DNA of 64,000 nucleotides from Diplocarpon mali (taxonomy: Eukaryota > Ascomycota > Leotiomycetes > Helotiales > Drepanopezizaceae). This document shows positions 17,518 to 28,925 of this stretch, in pieces. The notes under the pieces were generated by a model. It was not told where the DNA came from. It did no database searches and worked only from the letters and a program-made list of their open reading frames with translations. The DNA is taken from the NCBI GenBank assembly GCA_024741835.1, contig JAENRP010000003.1:189394-253393 (forward strand). The letters are read 5' to 3'. Numbering within the stretch: the stretch's first letter is position 1; each line of letters starts with the position of its first letter. The position numbers and the translations under genes are program-made.

Positions 17518-18545
17518 ATGCCTGACAAGTGGGGTAAGTGCTTTCGTCCCTTTCACGCATCATTTTGCGACAAAACACGCCAGATCTCTCCCATGACCCG
17601 ACGTACGGCTTTTTCATGAGATCAATCATGCCTGGTGCCACGTCATATTATAAAGAAACTTAGCTAAATACTACTCACCCAAGCAGATGAAGAAGAGGAC
17701 AGCTCGACCCCTCCCTCCTCGCCACCTACCGCAGCTGGGACAACCCGAAGAAAGTTCGACGACGAGGAGGATGATAGTGACGTACTAGAAAGCTGGGATG
17801 CGGCCGAGGACTCTGAGGTTGAGCGTGAGAAGGCAAAGGCTGCAGCTCAGCGGAAGGCTATAGCAGATGCGGAGGCCGCTGCCAACAAGAAGAGTAAGGC
17901 TCAGCGTATCGCAGAGAAGCAGGCAGAGAAGGCACGAAGACTCGCCGAAGAGAGTGATGAGGAGAGTAGCGAGGAGGATGAGGCCTCGCGGCGTGAACGG
18001 CTCCGACGGACCGAGCAGGAATCAGACCTGAAGCACGCTGAGGATCTTTTCGGTAACATCGGCATCAGTAACTCCCGCAAAGTCACCACTGCTGCCAACG
18101 CTGTCCAAGTCGACTCGAAGGACCCAACTGCGACCGTGGACCTAACTGCCCTTCCCCTATTCGACCCCAAGACCAAGCTACAGTTTGAGAAGCTTCGCGA
18201 TACCCTCGTTCCTGTCATCTCCAACAATTCTAAGAAGGCTCAATATGTCATTTTCCTGCAGGAGTTCACCAAACAGCTCGCCAAGGACCTTCCCAGTGAT
18301 CAGATCAAGAAGATTGCCAGCACTCTGACTGCTTTGGGTAACGAAAAGATGAAGGAGGAGAAGATTGCTGAGAAAGGTGGGAAGAAGAGCAAGGCTCAGA
18401 AGACAAAGGTTGCATTGGTTGCCAACAGGAACGTTTCTGCCATGGCCGATACACAAGCTTACGACGATGACTTCGGAGAGTGAGTTTGACAACTACACAC
18501 ATGCTAAGGATGATACTGACATTCAACAGCGATGATTTCATGTGA
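17518..18545 (+). CDS. HCR1: Eukaryotic translation initiation factor 3 subunit J
   Basis: Three exons (17518-17533, 17687-18479, 18530-18545) encode 274 residues; the outer exons are only 16 bp each. The protein is eIF3j, a loosely bound eIF3 subunit that acts on the 40S decoding centre and, in yeast, in ribosome recycling and 20S pre-rRNA processing. The N-terminus (MPDKWDDEEE) and the block DDSDVLESWDAAEDSE are characteristic. A charged Ala/Lys/Glu-rich coiled coil follows at about residues 65-145, then a helical core (LFGNIGISNSRK, LPLFDPKTKLQFEKLRD, AQYVIFLQEFTKQLAKDLPS). The end is the conserved acidic DDDFM. The first intron is long for this locus (153 bp) but both junctions keep frame. 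Confidence 0.95.
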
Positions 18546-19214
18546 AGAAACCCACGTTCTCGCAGTACTACACAGCACGTCCGTCCGAACATACTCTGCC
18601 GGCGTCACGCACAGCTTCCCAATTGCCACCACCATAAAAACCAGCCAACAGCGGGGGTATCGTAACGGCATCCTAATTACCCATGAAGGACCTCAGATCC
18701 TGCCAAGTTGTCGCTGTATCAATCGGTGGCTGTTAGGCATGATTGGGGAGGCGAGCCTGCACGGGGTTAATTTGAAGAATTGAAGACCTTTCCTTTCATC
18801 ATAGTTGCATTTACATGCGATTCGTTCGACGTGTGCTCTTGTCTTGCTCTGCATCAAGCCTTGGTGTGATGCTTCTGCCTCGGCTTGGGGTGAAAGGCCA
18901 ACAACCGCGGACTCGGAGGATAATGGAATATTATCTCAGACCTTACCTCGTAACTGCCTCTCTCTGTACCAGTGACGATTCATCAAAAATTATCATTTGT
19001 GGTGATGTAAGAGCTATGGATTCGTGGGTCATTCCAATTGCATATGTTGACCGATACCAGTTCATACAATATTTCAATGCACTGACAAGCTGCAATTTCG
19101 TAATTTGTGATTGACCGTAGAGAGCAGGAAATATTATTATCCTCATCCCGATGGTCTTCATAGACCGCGCCCATGGTGATACGGGCTCAATTCCAGACAA
19201 GGCCATCACTTAAT
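18546..19214. other. Convergent spacer between HCR1 and UTP23
   Basis: About 670 bp between two stop codons, expected to hold both 3' UTRs. Nothing else is recognised. Confidence 0.5.
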
Positions 19215-20229
19215 CTAATCGTCTCCGTCGGCTCCTTCTCCCACTGCTTCTGCCTCGACGTCAATTCTACCCCCAGCAGTAATTCCAGCCTTGGGTTTCC
19301 TCTTCCGTTTCCGCTTGCCTCCGTTCACTTGCTCTGAATTCGATGTATCAATCCACTTCTCCTTCTCGCTTTTCGACTTAGCCTCCTCCGATGCCTTCTT
19401 CTTCGGTTTAGGCATAGACAACGGATTCGGTTCCTTCGGGCCCTTCTTCTTCTTCTTCTTCGTCGACTCCTCGCCCTCCACCTTCTCCCCTTCTTCCCCA
19501 CCCTCTCCGTCCCTCTTCCTCTTAAGCACGCCACCTCCCCTCCGCAACCCGTCCCTAAACTTGCCTCTTTCCTCCCTCTCTCTATTATCGGTACTCCTCT
19601 CCGCCATCGGCTCCATGATCATCACGCTGCGATTGATATACACCAGCGGCACGCCGAGTACGCCCCTCATCCCCCTGCGTACCTCCGCATCCTGGCTGGC
19701 GACCACGTACCGGTTCCTGTTCGTCTTGCTCCCCTTGGGATCCACCACCGACGACAGGCACTCGTGCGTGCTAAGCGGCTCAGGGAAGTCCTCTGGGCGG
19801 TGACCACAACGCCGGCGCTCGTACGTCTTGGCTTTGTCGATGAGGTACGAGACGCCTGGTTCGCTGGCGCTGGCGTAGAGGTGCCGCATCGAGCACTGCG
19901 TGATCACTGTTTTTGGTTTGATGTCAGTTTCCCGCTCTCTTGTTTTCATCTGTTCTGTACTTCCCGGACAAGCTGTTTGTGATTACTTACTAGGCTTCAC
20001 TTCTCCATGAAGCGTACGCTCTAGGCCTCCTACGAGATCCATTTTGAACCTATCTGCATCTTTGATCATGTCCGCATCGACTGGGAAGTGAGATCAGTTG
20101 TGTAGGTGTGAATGTGGGACGAGGGGGGCATTGAGGCGTACGCAGGACTTGGTATGGTTCACGGAAGCCGTAGCTGAGCCCGTACTGCTGCATCAGCTTT
20201 CGATACTGTTTGGATCGCTTGCCTCTCAT
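19215..20229 (-). CDS. UTP23: rRNA-processing protein UTP23 (PIN-like, SSU processome)
   Basis: Three exons (20229-20142, 20080-19991, 19906-19215) encode 289 residues. Utp23 is a PIN-domain relative of Fcf1/Utp24 in the small-subunit processome, needed for early 18S rRNA processing and release of snR30. The start MRGKRSKQYRKLMQQYGLSY and the block FREPYQVLLDADMIKD followed by VGGLERTLHGEVKP and MITQCSMRHLYA define the family. The ITQC and CGHR segments match the Cys/His zinc-site region of fungal Utp23. The C-terminal third is a highly basic Lys/Glu tail with a run of Lys near 19444-19464, typical of nucleolar proteins. Junctions preserve frame; the first gives Leu where many homologues have Val. 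Confidence 0.92.
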
Positions 20230-20783
20230 GTTAAAAGCGCTATCTAGGATCTTGAAAGGAAGCTTTGTGAATACCGCCTGGTATTTCCGTACCTCGCTAA
20301 GTATTTTCTTGAAGGTTCGACATAAGGTTAGCGCTAAGATAAGATAATAGCGAGACGAGGCTGCATGACGCGGTGGTAAGAAACCATAGGTAAAGACGTC
20401 ATATTCTGAATTTGCCGTTGACGATGGTTAGTAACTCGAGCAAGTCTAGTAAATCATATAGAGAATACATACAAAATTGTCCATAGGACTATTGGGAACT
20501 TGAAACTGTTATCCCGCCTGTGCATCCTCAAGATAACAGTCTTTCACACAAAAACCTGCTCGGCTGTAACGTCAAATCGAACACCGCTTCACGTCCTGCC
20601 ATCCTGACGCGGGTCGGGGCTACTATTCTTGACCTCGAGATCTACTGACACGCATTCTTGAGCGTCCAGTTTTACTCTGTCTCGTCTGTGATGAGAACTA
20701 CTTCGTCTCCTTCCAGGTGTAATCGAAGACCTGTACAAGGCATCGCTAAGGCCGTGAATTTTCCCTTCAACTCTTGCTCAACT
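20230..20783 (-). other. Intergenic spacer between PTC7-like gene and UTP23
   Basis: About 550 bp holding the UTP23 promoter and the phosphatase 3' UTR. No gene is seen. Confidence 0.5.
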
Positions 20784-22036
20784 TCAACCTCTGTTCCGCC
20801 TGCATAAAGCCGCAACAACACTGATATCGTCCAGCTTACCTACAAGCTGTTAGCTAAGCCCTGATATCATGTATATGAATTTCTCACCACCTTCCATTGC
20901 CAGGCCTTCTTCCACCGCATGTTCCATAAAAGGACTCTCGGCAAATGGATCCGTGGCGATGACTTTTGCAGCCTTCATCAACTCTTCTGCAACAAACTTC
21001 ATTCCTCCACCAGCTCCATTTTTTCTGTCCCCGGAACTCTTCCCACCCTTACCTGCCTCCCACTTTCGTATGCTATCCACCACACTCTGGATGATCTCGT
21101 GCTCCCACAAATTGTCAATCACTCCGTCAGACATAGCGAGTACCACATCATTCTCTTCTATTTCAACCTTATCTGTAATTGCGTTATCTCGTGGTGTATC
21201 CGGACTATTCGTTCCTAGCTGTCTTGGGCAATCAAACCAATGCCACTGCTCCGTAGTTTTATATATCTTCTCTGAGTTTCGTGGCCGAATGACCAATATC
21301 TGAGAGTCCCCAAGATTTGTGACATATAATACCGGCCTAGCAGGTACACTGGGTTCCGGACCAGGTCTTTGGTAGTGTAATTGTGCCCCAGATATTGTAG
21401 TTGTTCCTTGCCATTTATTCGGGGTGGAAGTTGCTTCTATTGTTTGCTCGTAGGCCTTTTGCAGGTATTCAATTGGGGTGGGTGTGAAAGTTTGTGCGTG
21501 AGAATGTCTTCGATTAATATCTGCTTCTGTTTCTACAGCCCAGAAATGGAGAATTAACCTTGCCCAAAGACTGTTCAGTGTTAACATAGTTTGATTGAGG
21601 AATATTGTTATTCGCACCCAGCATGCCCGCCAGGCCTCGTTGACCATGCGCCCACTCCATCATTGGCCGCAATAAACTGATCGCTGGCATATACTGCATC
21701 GTCCCCATTTGTGTAACCTCGAATTCTCTCCCCATTCACAAGAGGGCGCCTGTCGCGACTTCTATCATGTGTACTGAGGGGATCCGAGAAGGAGCCTGAT
21801 GGCGGGGAGAGGAACGGCGGCGGAAATGGTCGCGGCGCCCTCTTTGCAAACAGGGCGACCCCGGTTTCGAATCGGAATGGCGGAGGTTCCTTTTTCAGTG
21901 CTGTCATGTTAGCACTGGGCGATGTTGCGGATGCAGCCAGATCTGGGCGGCATTGTAAAGAACTCCTGGTGAGGGATCGACTAGGCTGAGGGTGTATAGC
22001 TCGCGCAAGAGGAATTCGGACTGCCCAACACTTCAT
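20784..22036 (-). CDS. PTC7: PP2C-type protein phosphatase, PTC7/azurin-release-like
   Basis: Three exons (22036-21618, 21570-20888, 20839-20784) give 385 residues. The protein is a PPM-family Ser/Thr phosphatase of the Ptc7 type, which in yeast is mitochondrial and regulates coenzyme Q synthesis. An Arg/Ser-rich, acid-poor N-terminus (MKCWAVRIPLARAIHPQPSR) fits a mitochondrial targeting peptide. Metal-binding motifs are DQFIAANDGVGAW (Asp126-Gly127), VTNLGDSQILV, VLAMSDGVIDNLWEHEI and the C-terminal KLDDISVVAA. The last exon is only 56 bp and supplies KLDDISVVAA, without which the phosphatase would be incomplete. A Gly/Lys-rich insert (GKGGKSSGDRKNGAGGG) interrupts the catalytic domain. Localisation is inferred. 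Confidence 0.9.
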
Positions 22037-22676
22037 TCCAGCGTTTTAATTATGTTTCAAACGTTGGAACAACGGGGGAGAAGCAGTTCGTGAGCATTCT
22101 TTTGTTTAGGTCCTCAACAAGTTTGAGATAAAAGTAGCGGGAGCGGCTCCAAGGTACACTTGGGGCGATCAGATTTGGCTTGGCGCGGGGAATGCTCACA
22201 GATAAGGTAGGTTGTACACAGTGAGGTAGAAACCTCATCCATCGACGTACTGAGCGGAATCAATGAGATTTTAGTGATAATACCAAAAGTGACAGACTCT
22301 CACAGGGCGGTACTCGTTCTCTTTCCGATAACTTGCCTGCTTCTCTTGCAAGCTATAGACAAGGCTACGCATGGTCCTGTAGAATGGCATGCAAGTATCT
22401 TCGGTATAACCTGCAGGCTGGACTTTTGTGAAGACTGAAACTTGAGCTCACTTTTTCCTTCTTCGAATACCGTAAATCCAAAACCCCACCAGAGAGTATT
22501 CTGTTTTCGGGGAAAGCAAGATACACTTCTGAAAATCGAATCCTACAAGCTATCAGGCCAGAAAATAATATCATGTAGATCCACTGTCGTCGAAGAGAAA
22601 ACCCTGGAGAGGAAACTAAGCTGAAACATTAATTTATAGCTTGCAACTCTATAAATCCTTGGTCTTTTAGTGTAAC

Positions 22677-22793
22677 ACATCGTCGCGGGCGTAAAGAACA
22701 CCAGATGAAAGTATACTTAAACTCTGCAAACCCACCGTAAATCGCCCCTGTATTCCACGCTAACGTGGTGTTTGATTTTGCCTGCGACGATGT
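22677..22793. mobile_element. MITE-like inverted-repeat element, copy A
   Basis: A 117-bp segment whose ends form an inverted repeat: the left end reads ACATCGTCGCGGGC and the reverse complement of the right end reads ACATCGTCGCAGGC. Further inside, both arms contain AACACCA. The same end sequence occurs in copy B at 37986-38113. It has no coding capacity. I could not see a clear target-site duplication. Confidence 0.5.
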
Positions 22794-24128
22794 CTCCAGG
22801 TTCAGAGTGTCCGGCTTACGTTCGGCTCTTGTTAGAATTCTCAACGTACTATACTGTGCTTTTCAATGTAATTCTGCCCTGACATTGAGCCACCGTCCAC
22901 GGGAAGGAAGGAGAGTAACAGCTTTGTCGCAGCAATGACACCAACAGCCTGGCTAGACACGGAGGAGTACTCTACGTCTTCCTCTGCTCAGAATATAGTC
23001 CTCGCGTACCTTGACTGTTGAAAGCTGGAATCCGAGTCAACATGGTTCCAGAACACAAGAATGCGTGAAGATAGTCGTAGGTACTCACGTTTTTTTAATT
23101 CGAGTATGGTGGATCGAAAACAGGGCAAAATCCCTCTGAAAAGCAGGGATTGCAGCCATCTATAGAATTGAGTAAAAGCCTCTCAAACCTTAAGAAATAG
23201 CAGAAAGTAGAACGCTTCATATTGTTATTTATTTCAAGTACAGAGGATCACGCTTTGGACAATGTTCAAGCCATTCGGCTTCTGGTATTTGTTCTTCATA
23301 TTGCTATCCTAGAATACATTTGATCTACTAATGCGATTTCGAGGTTTCTAGATCCACCGTACTCGAATCCAAAGTAAACGTGGGTACCTAGGTACAGACA
23401 TCTCATTTACGGGTATCTGTAAGCCACAGCCCCGGCCAAGGAATAAAGTCAGCCAGCCTCGGTCATTGATTCATCGTTGTTGACTCCGTCACTACTCGAG
23501 CTGACAAGAATTCACATGTATGTGTTGAAGGATAGAACAACTCCTGTTTAAACCTTTCCAACGCTCAATGGCCAGATCATCACACAAATATTGCCCGGCA
23601 CGTATCGAAGCGACTACGAGCGCCAACGTCAACATCTTTCCGCCGTCACCGTGTTACTCGTCCTTGTCTGTGACCGCGCCTCCCTGGATCCATTGCGCCA
23701 CCTTCTGGGCACTCGTAAAGTACAGTACTCGTACAAATGTAATTGGCTGCGGATCTCTCTCCACCCTGCATCCAAGCCTGCCGGTCGACTGGCATTCGAG
23801 TCTTGAAGAGGTTGAGGTTGAGGATGAGGGACTCGTAGGTCTCTCTACCGTGCACTCTACTGCTACATCGTTGTGATGTTTCGTTTCCTGTACTGTCGAA
23901 CGGAGCCCTCGTCCAGTAGTTCAAGTTTGATGCATCGCGCCACGCATTCATGACGCGTCCTCGAGAGCGATGTAGTTACTCGCTCGTACAGTAAGCCGGT
24001 CGGATACGAGTACAGTACGGCAGCACACGGGGAATCGGAGGCAAGTTTGGACCGGCAGCTGCTCTGGAGCCCATGTTATGTTACGTTATGTAAGCGCCAG
24101 ATAGTTCGATCAGGTTAGGCCACAGTCC

Positions 24129-24180
24129 CTACTACTGTGCACTACTACTACCACTACTACTACTACTTCTACTACTACGA
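24129..24180. repeat. Imperfect TAC/ACT trinucleotide microsatellite
   Basis: About 52 bp of ACTACTACTACC-type repeats with a few interruptions, in non-coding DNA upstream of CAF120. Confidence 0.85.
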
Positions 24181-24714
24181 CCTGAGGCAGCAGAGTCGCC
24201 GGGCGATCATGGCAAGCCTTGCTTCTCGCATCGCATCTTCTTTCTCGTTTGCTGCAACCCCCAAACCTAATCCTGTATCCGATCTTTGACCTTGCCTGTT
24301 GCAGGCACTATTCCCAGAAGCCGGGCTCTCTTTGTTGGACATCAACATCGGATCGCCAGCCGGACCCGACCCAGATCCCATCACGCATATGACGTTTCTT
24401 GGCCTGTTTGGAATCGCCCTAATACTTTCCTTTCCAACATCCGAGCATTCCTCAATTCATCTTCGAAATCGTACCAGCTTTGTTCCTCTCCTTACCCAAA
24501 CTCTTCGCTCGTCGGAGTGTGAATCGTGCTAGATCAGAAACACACAGCAAAACCCAAGGGATTGTGTATCCTCTCCGACATTCAGACTCTCAGCCAAGCT
24601 GCCATTGCCCGCGGATGTCAGTAATTTAAAATCCCCAGTCGGAACACCGGAATTCGCACCTGGAACAAAAGAATACCGACACACTAGGCACTTACCACTT
24701 CAGATCCAACCAAG

Positions 24715-27700
24715 ATGTCGGCCCGAAAGAGAGGTATGCGTTGAGAGTCTCGAGGAATTCCTGGATAGTTTGCTGACTGGTTCGTTGTAGTACTGTCGTT
24801 CATATCCAGCTTCAACAATCGAGAATCCGACCGGAGTCCAACCCCTCGTGCTCCCTCTCAAACGAAACAGGAACCTCCCAGATATGAATCCCCTAGAAGG
24901 AATACCACTAGCAGCCCGCAGGCGCCAATTAGTGCTTCTCGAGGTCAATACAACTTGGATGGGAACTCTGCTCAGTCCAGAGGGCCTCAACGTCAGCGCG
25001 CTGTATCATCAAGTTCCAGACCGATGTCTATGATCCAAACATACCACCCGTCATTGATGGATGTCACTCAGGACACCCTACCTGAGTTGCAACCAATCTT
25101 CACGTTCCTAAATAGTCACGCGAATAAGTTGTATCAGGAAGGTTATTTCTTGAAGCTGGACGACCAAAACACTCGTTGGTATACCACTAACCCCAGAATA
25201 TTAAGACGCTGAATCAAAAACAGATGGACGACCCAACGCGGACAGAACTTGGACAGAATGTTTCGCGCAGCTTGTTGGAACGGTATTGTCTCTGTGGGAC
25301 GCCGCAGAACTGGATTCAGCTGGCCAAGATGGAGAAGTGCTCCCAAAGTTCATCAACCTCTCGGATGCCTCCATCAAAATGGTAACAAGATTGATTCAAA
25401 TTTGAAAACGCTACTGACTTTTGCCAGATTGAAGCACTTCCTACTCGAGTAGACAGCGAGGCACCGTTGCAGAATGTGCTCAGTATCTCGACTGCCGGCA
25501 AGAACCGGTACCTGTTGCATTTCAACTCTCATCACTCGTTGATTCAATGGACAGCTGGTATTCGACTTGCAATGTTCGAGCATGCGACATTACAAGAAGC
25601 TTACACGGGAGCCCTTATAGCAGGCAAAGGAAAGACATTGAATAATATCAATAGCATAATGGAACGTTCCAGAATGCCCACCGCCGATTGGGCTCGTGTT
25701 AGGTTTGGAGCAGGGACACCTTGGAGACGATGTTGGTGCGTCATCACGCCTCCTGATGAGAAGGAGGTACAGAAGATCCAGAAGCAACTCAACAAGAAGA
25801 AGTCTGCATATGAGCGATCTAGACCTCCTGTCTTGAAAGGCGAGGTCAGGTTCTATGATACCAAGAAGACGAAAAAGATCCGCCCTATTGCCACTATTAG
25901 CGATGCCTATTCTGCCTTCGCTATTTATCCTCAGTCGAAGCCTTTGATTGATGCATCAACACTGGTAAAGGTAGAAGGCTCCATCACCATTCACTCAAAC
26001 CCACCCTCCACAACGGAAGGATTCGTCTTCGTAATGCCCGAAGTGCATCCGGCGGTAACTGGTTTTGAGATGATGCTTCGTTGGCTGTTCCCTGTTTTTG
26101 ATACCTTTGCACTTTATGGACGGCCTGGACGATTGGTTGCCGACACATCAGATCCCCGCAGTTTAATGTTTGCCATGCCCAAACATCGCAGATATGGATA
26201 CTTGGAGATCCTCGATGTCTCTGGTCTCATCTTGGAACCTGGAAGCGCTGCTTGGAAAGAGGGAGAGTGGAGAAAGAGGATGAAGGAGCTCACTGGAAAA
26301 AGAATGACAGCACTGGGCAGCAATAGTAGTCGAACCAACAGCAAACAGAGTGGCAGCAGGAGAAGCGCTCGCAATAGCCTCGGTCCTCCTCGCAGCCGTA
26401 TTCACTTTGATGACGGTGCTTCCGTCAGGTCTACTCCATCAAATGCCTGGGGTCCAGGCCACACCGGCGGTGCCTTGGGTGCCCCGCGAATGGACTCTGC
26501 CCCTCCAGGTGCGGGTGCTTTTCCACCTCCATTGAAGCCGCAGCAGAGTGGGCGCGGCAGGTCTGTCTCAGAAACCCAAGGATTTCCAGAGTTCGAGGAA
26601 CCAGCGGCTGCGAGTTACGACGGTGCTCACGAAATTGAACCGGCTCCTCCCCCACACGAAAATGGAGTCTCCCCTTCATCTGCGCCTAATCCAAGATACT
26701 TAGCTGATGTAGGCACAACCCCGGAACGGATCAGCTCTGAAGACGAGCAGGTTGCTCGTTCGACACCGGTTCGAGAACTCCAGGAGCTTCAAGCTTCCAG
26801 TACGCCAGAACCCGTGGCACTTCCACCACCGTTCTCTCACGCACCAGGCACCTTGCCCATAGCCAAGCCTTACCAATCGCCAGATCTCCGTAGGGCCAAT
26901 AGCAGAATGTCTAATGCTACACTATTGCAAATGGCTGGTGCTGCAGGATATCATGCGCATGGAGATGAAGTAAGAACTAGCGAAGACCAACGCCGTCAGA
27001 ACGTGGAAGCGCTGGATAACGGGGACAGAGGGGTACTGCCAAAAGACGCCAATCTGAAGGAATCCAATGCTAATGAAGACGGTGTGAATGAAGGCCTGGT
27101 AACATCTTCCGAAAATCGATCATCCTACGAAGACAGTTCACCTTCTCATAATGCGGACTTTGACACGCACACCAACCCGCCATCTTCACAATCCCCTTCC
27201 ACCTCTCAAAATACACCTTTAGCCTCACAGGTCGACCTTCACACAGGAGCGCCTTCACTTTCAACTCAGGAGCAGCCGTTCACAAATCGTATGTATCAAC
27301 CACCACAGATTCATTCAATCCCACGTGTGCCAATTGGACATGGCCATGGTCAACAGCCATCAACAGACTCTACATATAGCGCTGTATCCCAACCACCGCG
27401 ACTGCAAACCAATCATAGTATTGTTAGAAAACCCATTCCCGCTCGGGACAGTAGCACTCAGTCCCCGGTAGCAGAAACCCCATCGAGCACAGGTAGCTTG
27501 GGACATCATGCATTCGATCAAGCCGCTTTTGAAATGATAGGGCATGGCAGCCAAAATTATGAGCAAATTTCAGAGGATCGATCGCGTCACAACACCATTT
27601 CCAGCAGTGTTTACGATGACAGTGACTCGACAGTGTCTCCTGATTATGCCAGCACAACGCCTTCTCTGGTTGCCCGGCCGTCTATTGAAAAGCCTCGAGT

Positions 27701-28925
27701 AGGCGTCCTCAAGACTGTTGGTAGTGTTGATGTCGGAAGCGGCTACACATCTCCAATTGATATTGACTTTGGGCCTACATTGAACCTGACTTCGGGGAGA
27801 AGCCCGAGTCCTGGTCCAGCACAGGCTTACGGTAGCAGAGCGGCCAGTCCCGGTCCCGCCTTAGACATTCCCCTGGCTGGCTCTTCCAAGAGACCTGACA
27901 GCTCGGACAACTCGCCAGCCTGTAAGGTTAATACACCCGAAAATGCACATCACAGGAACCATTCTTCAGACAGCAGAACTGTAGCATGGCAACCTGGTCT
28001 GGCTGCAGGTGGAAATGCTGGAAATCGGCTTTCAATAAGTGCAGAGCAATTTGTTCAGCAACGAGCCTCGATGCTGCCTGCAACACCTCTTTACGCACAT
28101 CACCGCCGAGCGTCAAGCAATACTCTGCGTGCGAACACACCGACACCCCCGCTTATCAATCGTGCTAGCGAATACATGGTTCACCACTCGCGACATAGCT
28201 CCACCGATCTGCTCCAGAGACCTAGCTCGCGTGGTGCAAATCTTATACTTGGTCCGTCTGGCACTGGTGACATAACCTCTTCGTTGTCTGCACGGGAGCA
28301 AGAAAAGATCGCTAAGATGACCGGTACCCCTCTGATTAACATGGGCAATAACAGCCATCGTCAAGCTCCGCAAAGCGGTCTTGTCGCCGCCATCGATGCT
28401 AGAGAAAGGGAGAAAGAGCAGATGAAGCAAGGTTTGAATAGTACGGCTGTTCAGAATGCCATTACTCAACGGCAACAACAAGCTCTTTACGATCAGCAGC
28501 TTTATCAGGACCAATTAGCTGCACAGTATCGTGCTCCTCAGCAATACAACAACATGGGACAGCTGTCGCAGCAATATCAACCTCCCTGGCAGCACCAACG
28601 GCATACATGGACCCCGTCGGCCGCGAGTGCCTTTGCTCAAGGTGGCGGTTGGGGAGCACCTACCCCATCTCCCGGCTACGCTGTACCCGAACAAGGCAGA
28701 CAGTCACCATCACAATACCCACCCCGACAGCAACTGTACTATCCTCCAGGTCAAGGTGGCGGGTGGAGAGCATCTACCTCATCATTCGGCCTCAACATAC
28801 CCGACCAGGGCAGACAGTCACCATCACAGCCACCTAGGCAGCAGCAGTACTTCCTTCCACAGCAAGGACTTCAGGCACGAGGAAACGGGAATGTGAATGG
28901 AGGATTTCATGGCCATGGATACTAG
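24715..28925 (+). CDS. CAF120: CCR4-NOT-associated PH-domain protein Caf120
   Basis: Four exons (24715-24731, 24810-25174, 25224-25381, 25428-28925) encode 1345 residues. Caf120 (paralogue Skg3 in yeast) is a PH-domain protein associated with the CCR4-NOT deadenylase and also found at the bud neck. After a disordered Ser/Pro-rich N-terminus, a PH domain spans about residues 114-245 (YQEGYFLKLDD to QWTAGIRLAMFEH). A second conserved, PH-like module follows (WARVRFGAGTPWRRCWCVI, FAIYPQSKPLIDAS, FVFVMPEVHP, GYLEILDVSGLI). The remaining 900 residues are low complexity with short conserved islands (REQEKIAKMTGTPLI, GLVAAIDAREREKEQ), and the C-terminus is Gln-rich. A tandem duplication of 38 residues lies near the end. 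The initiator exon is only 17 bp, so the start is the least certain part. Confidence 0.88.
28638..28863 (+). repeat. 114-bp tandem duplication inside CAF120
   Basis: Two copies start at 28638 and 28752, both beginning CAAGGTGGCGG. They encode QGGGW...QGRQSPSQ..PPRQQ..Y twice, about 38 residues each, with diverged middles. The reading frame is unaffected. Confidence 0.85.

Larger units (their letters stand above)
22037..24714. other. Gene-poor intergenic region upstream of CAF120
   Basis: About 2.7 kb with no supported gene. It contains a MITE-like element (22677-22793), AT-rich stretches around 23090-23350 and a TAC-type microsatellite (24129-24180). The right end should carry the CAF120 promoter and leader. 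Confidence 0.5.

Noticed and set aside
19291..19803. Plus-strand 170-codon Ser/Phe/Pro-rich frame
   Set aside because: Antisense shadow of the Lys/Glu-rich UTP23 tail.
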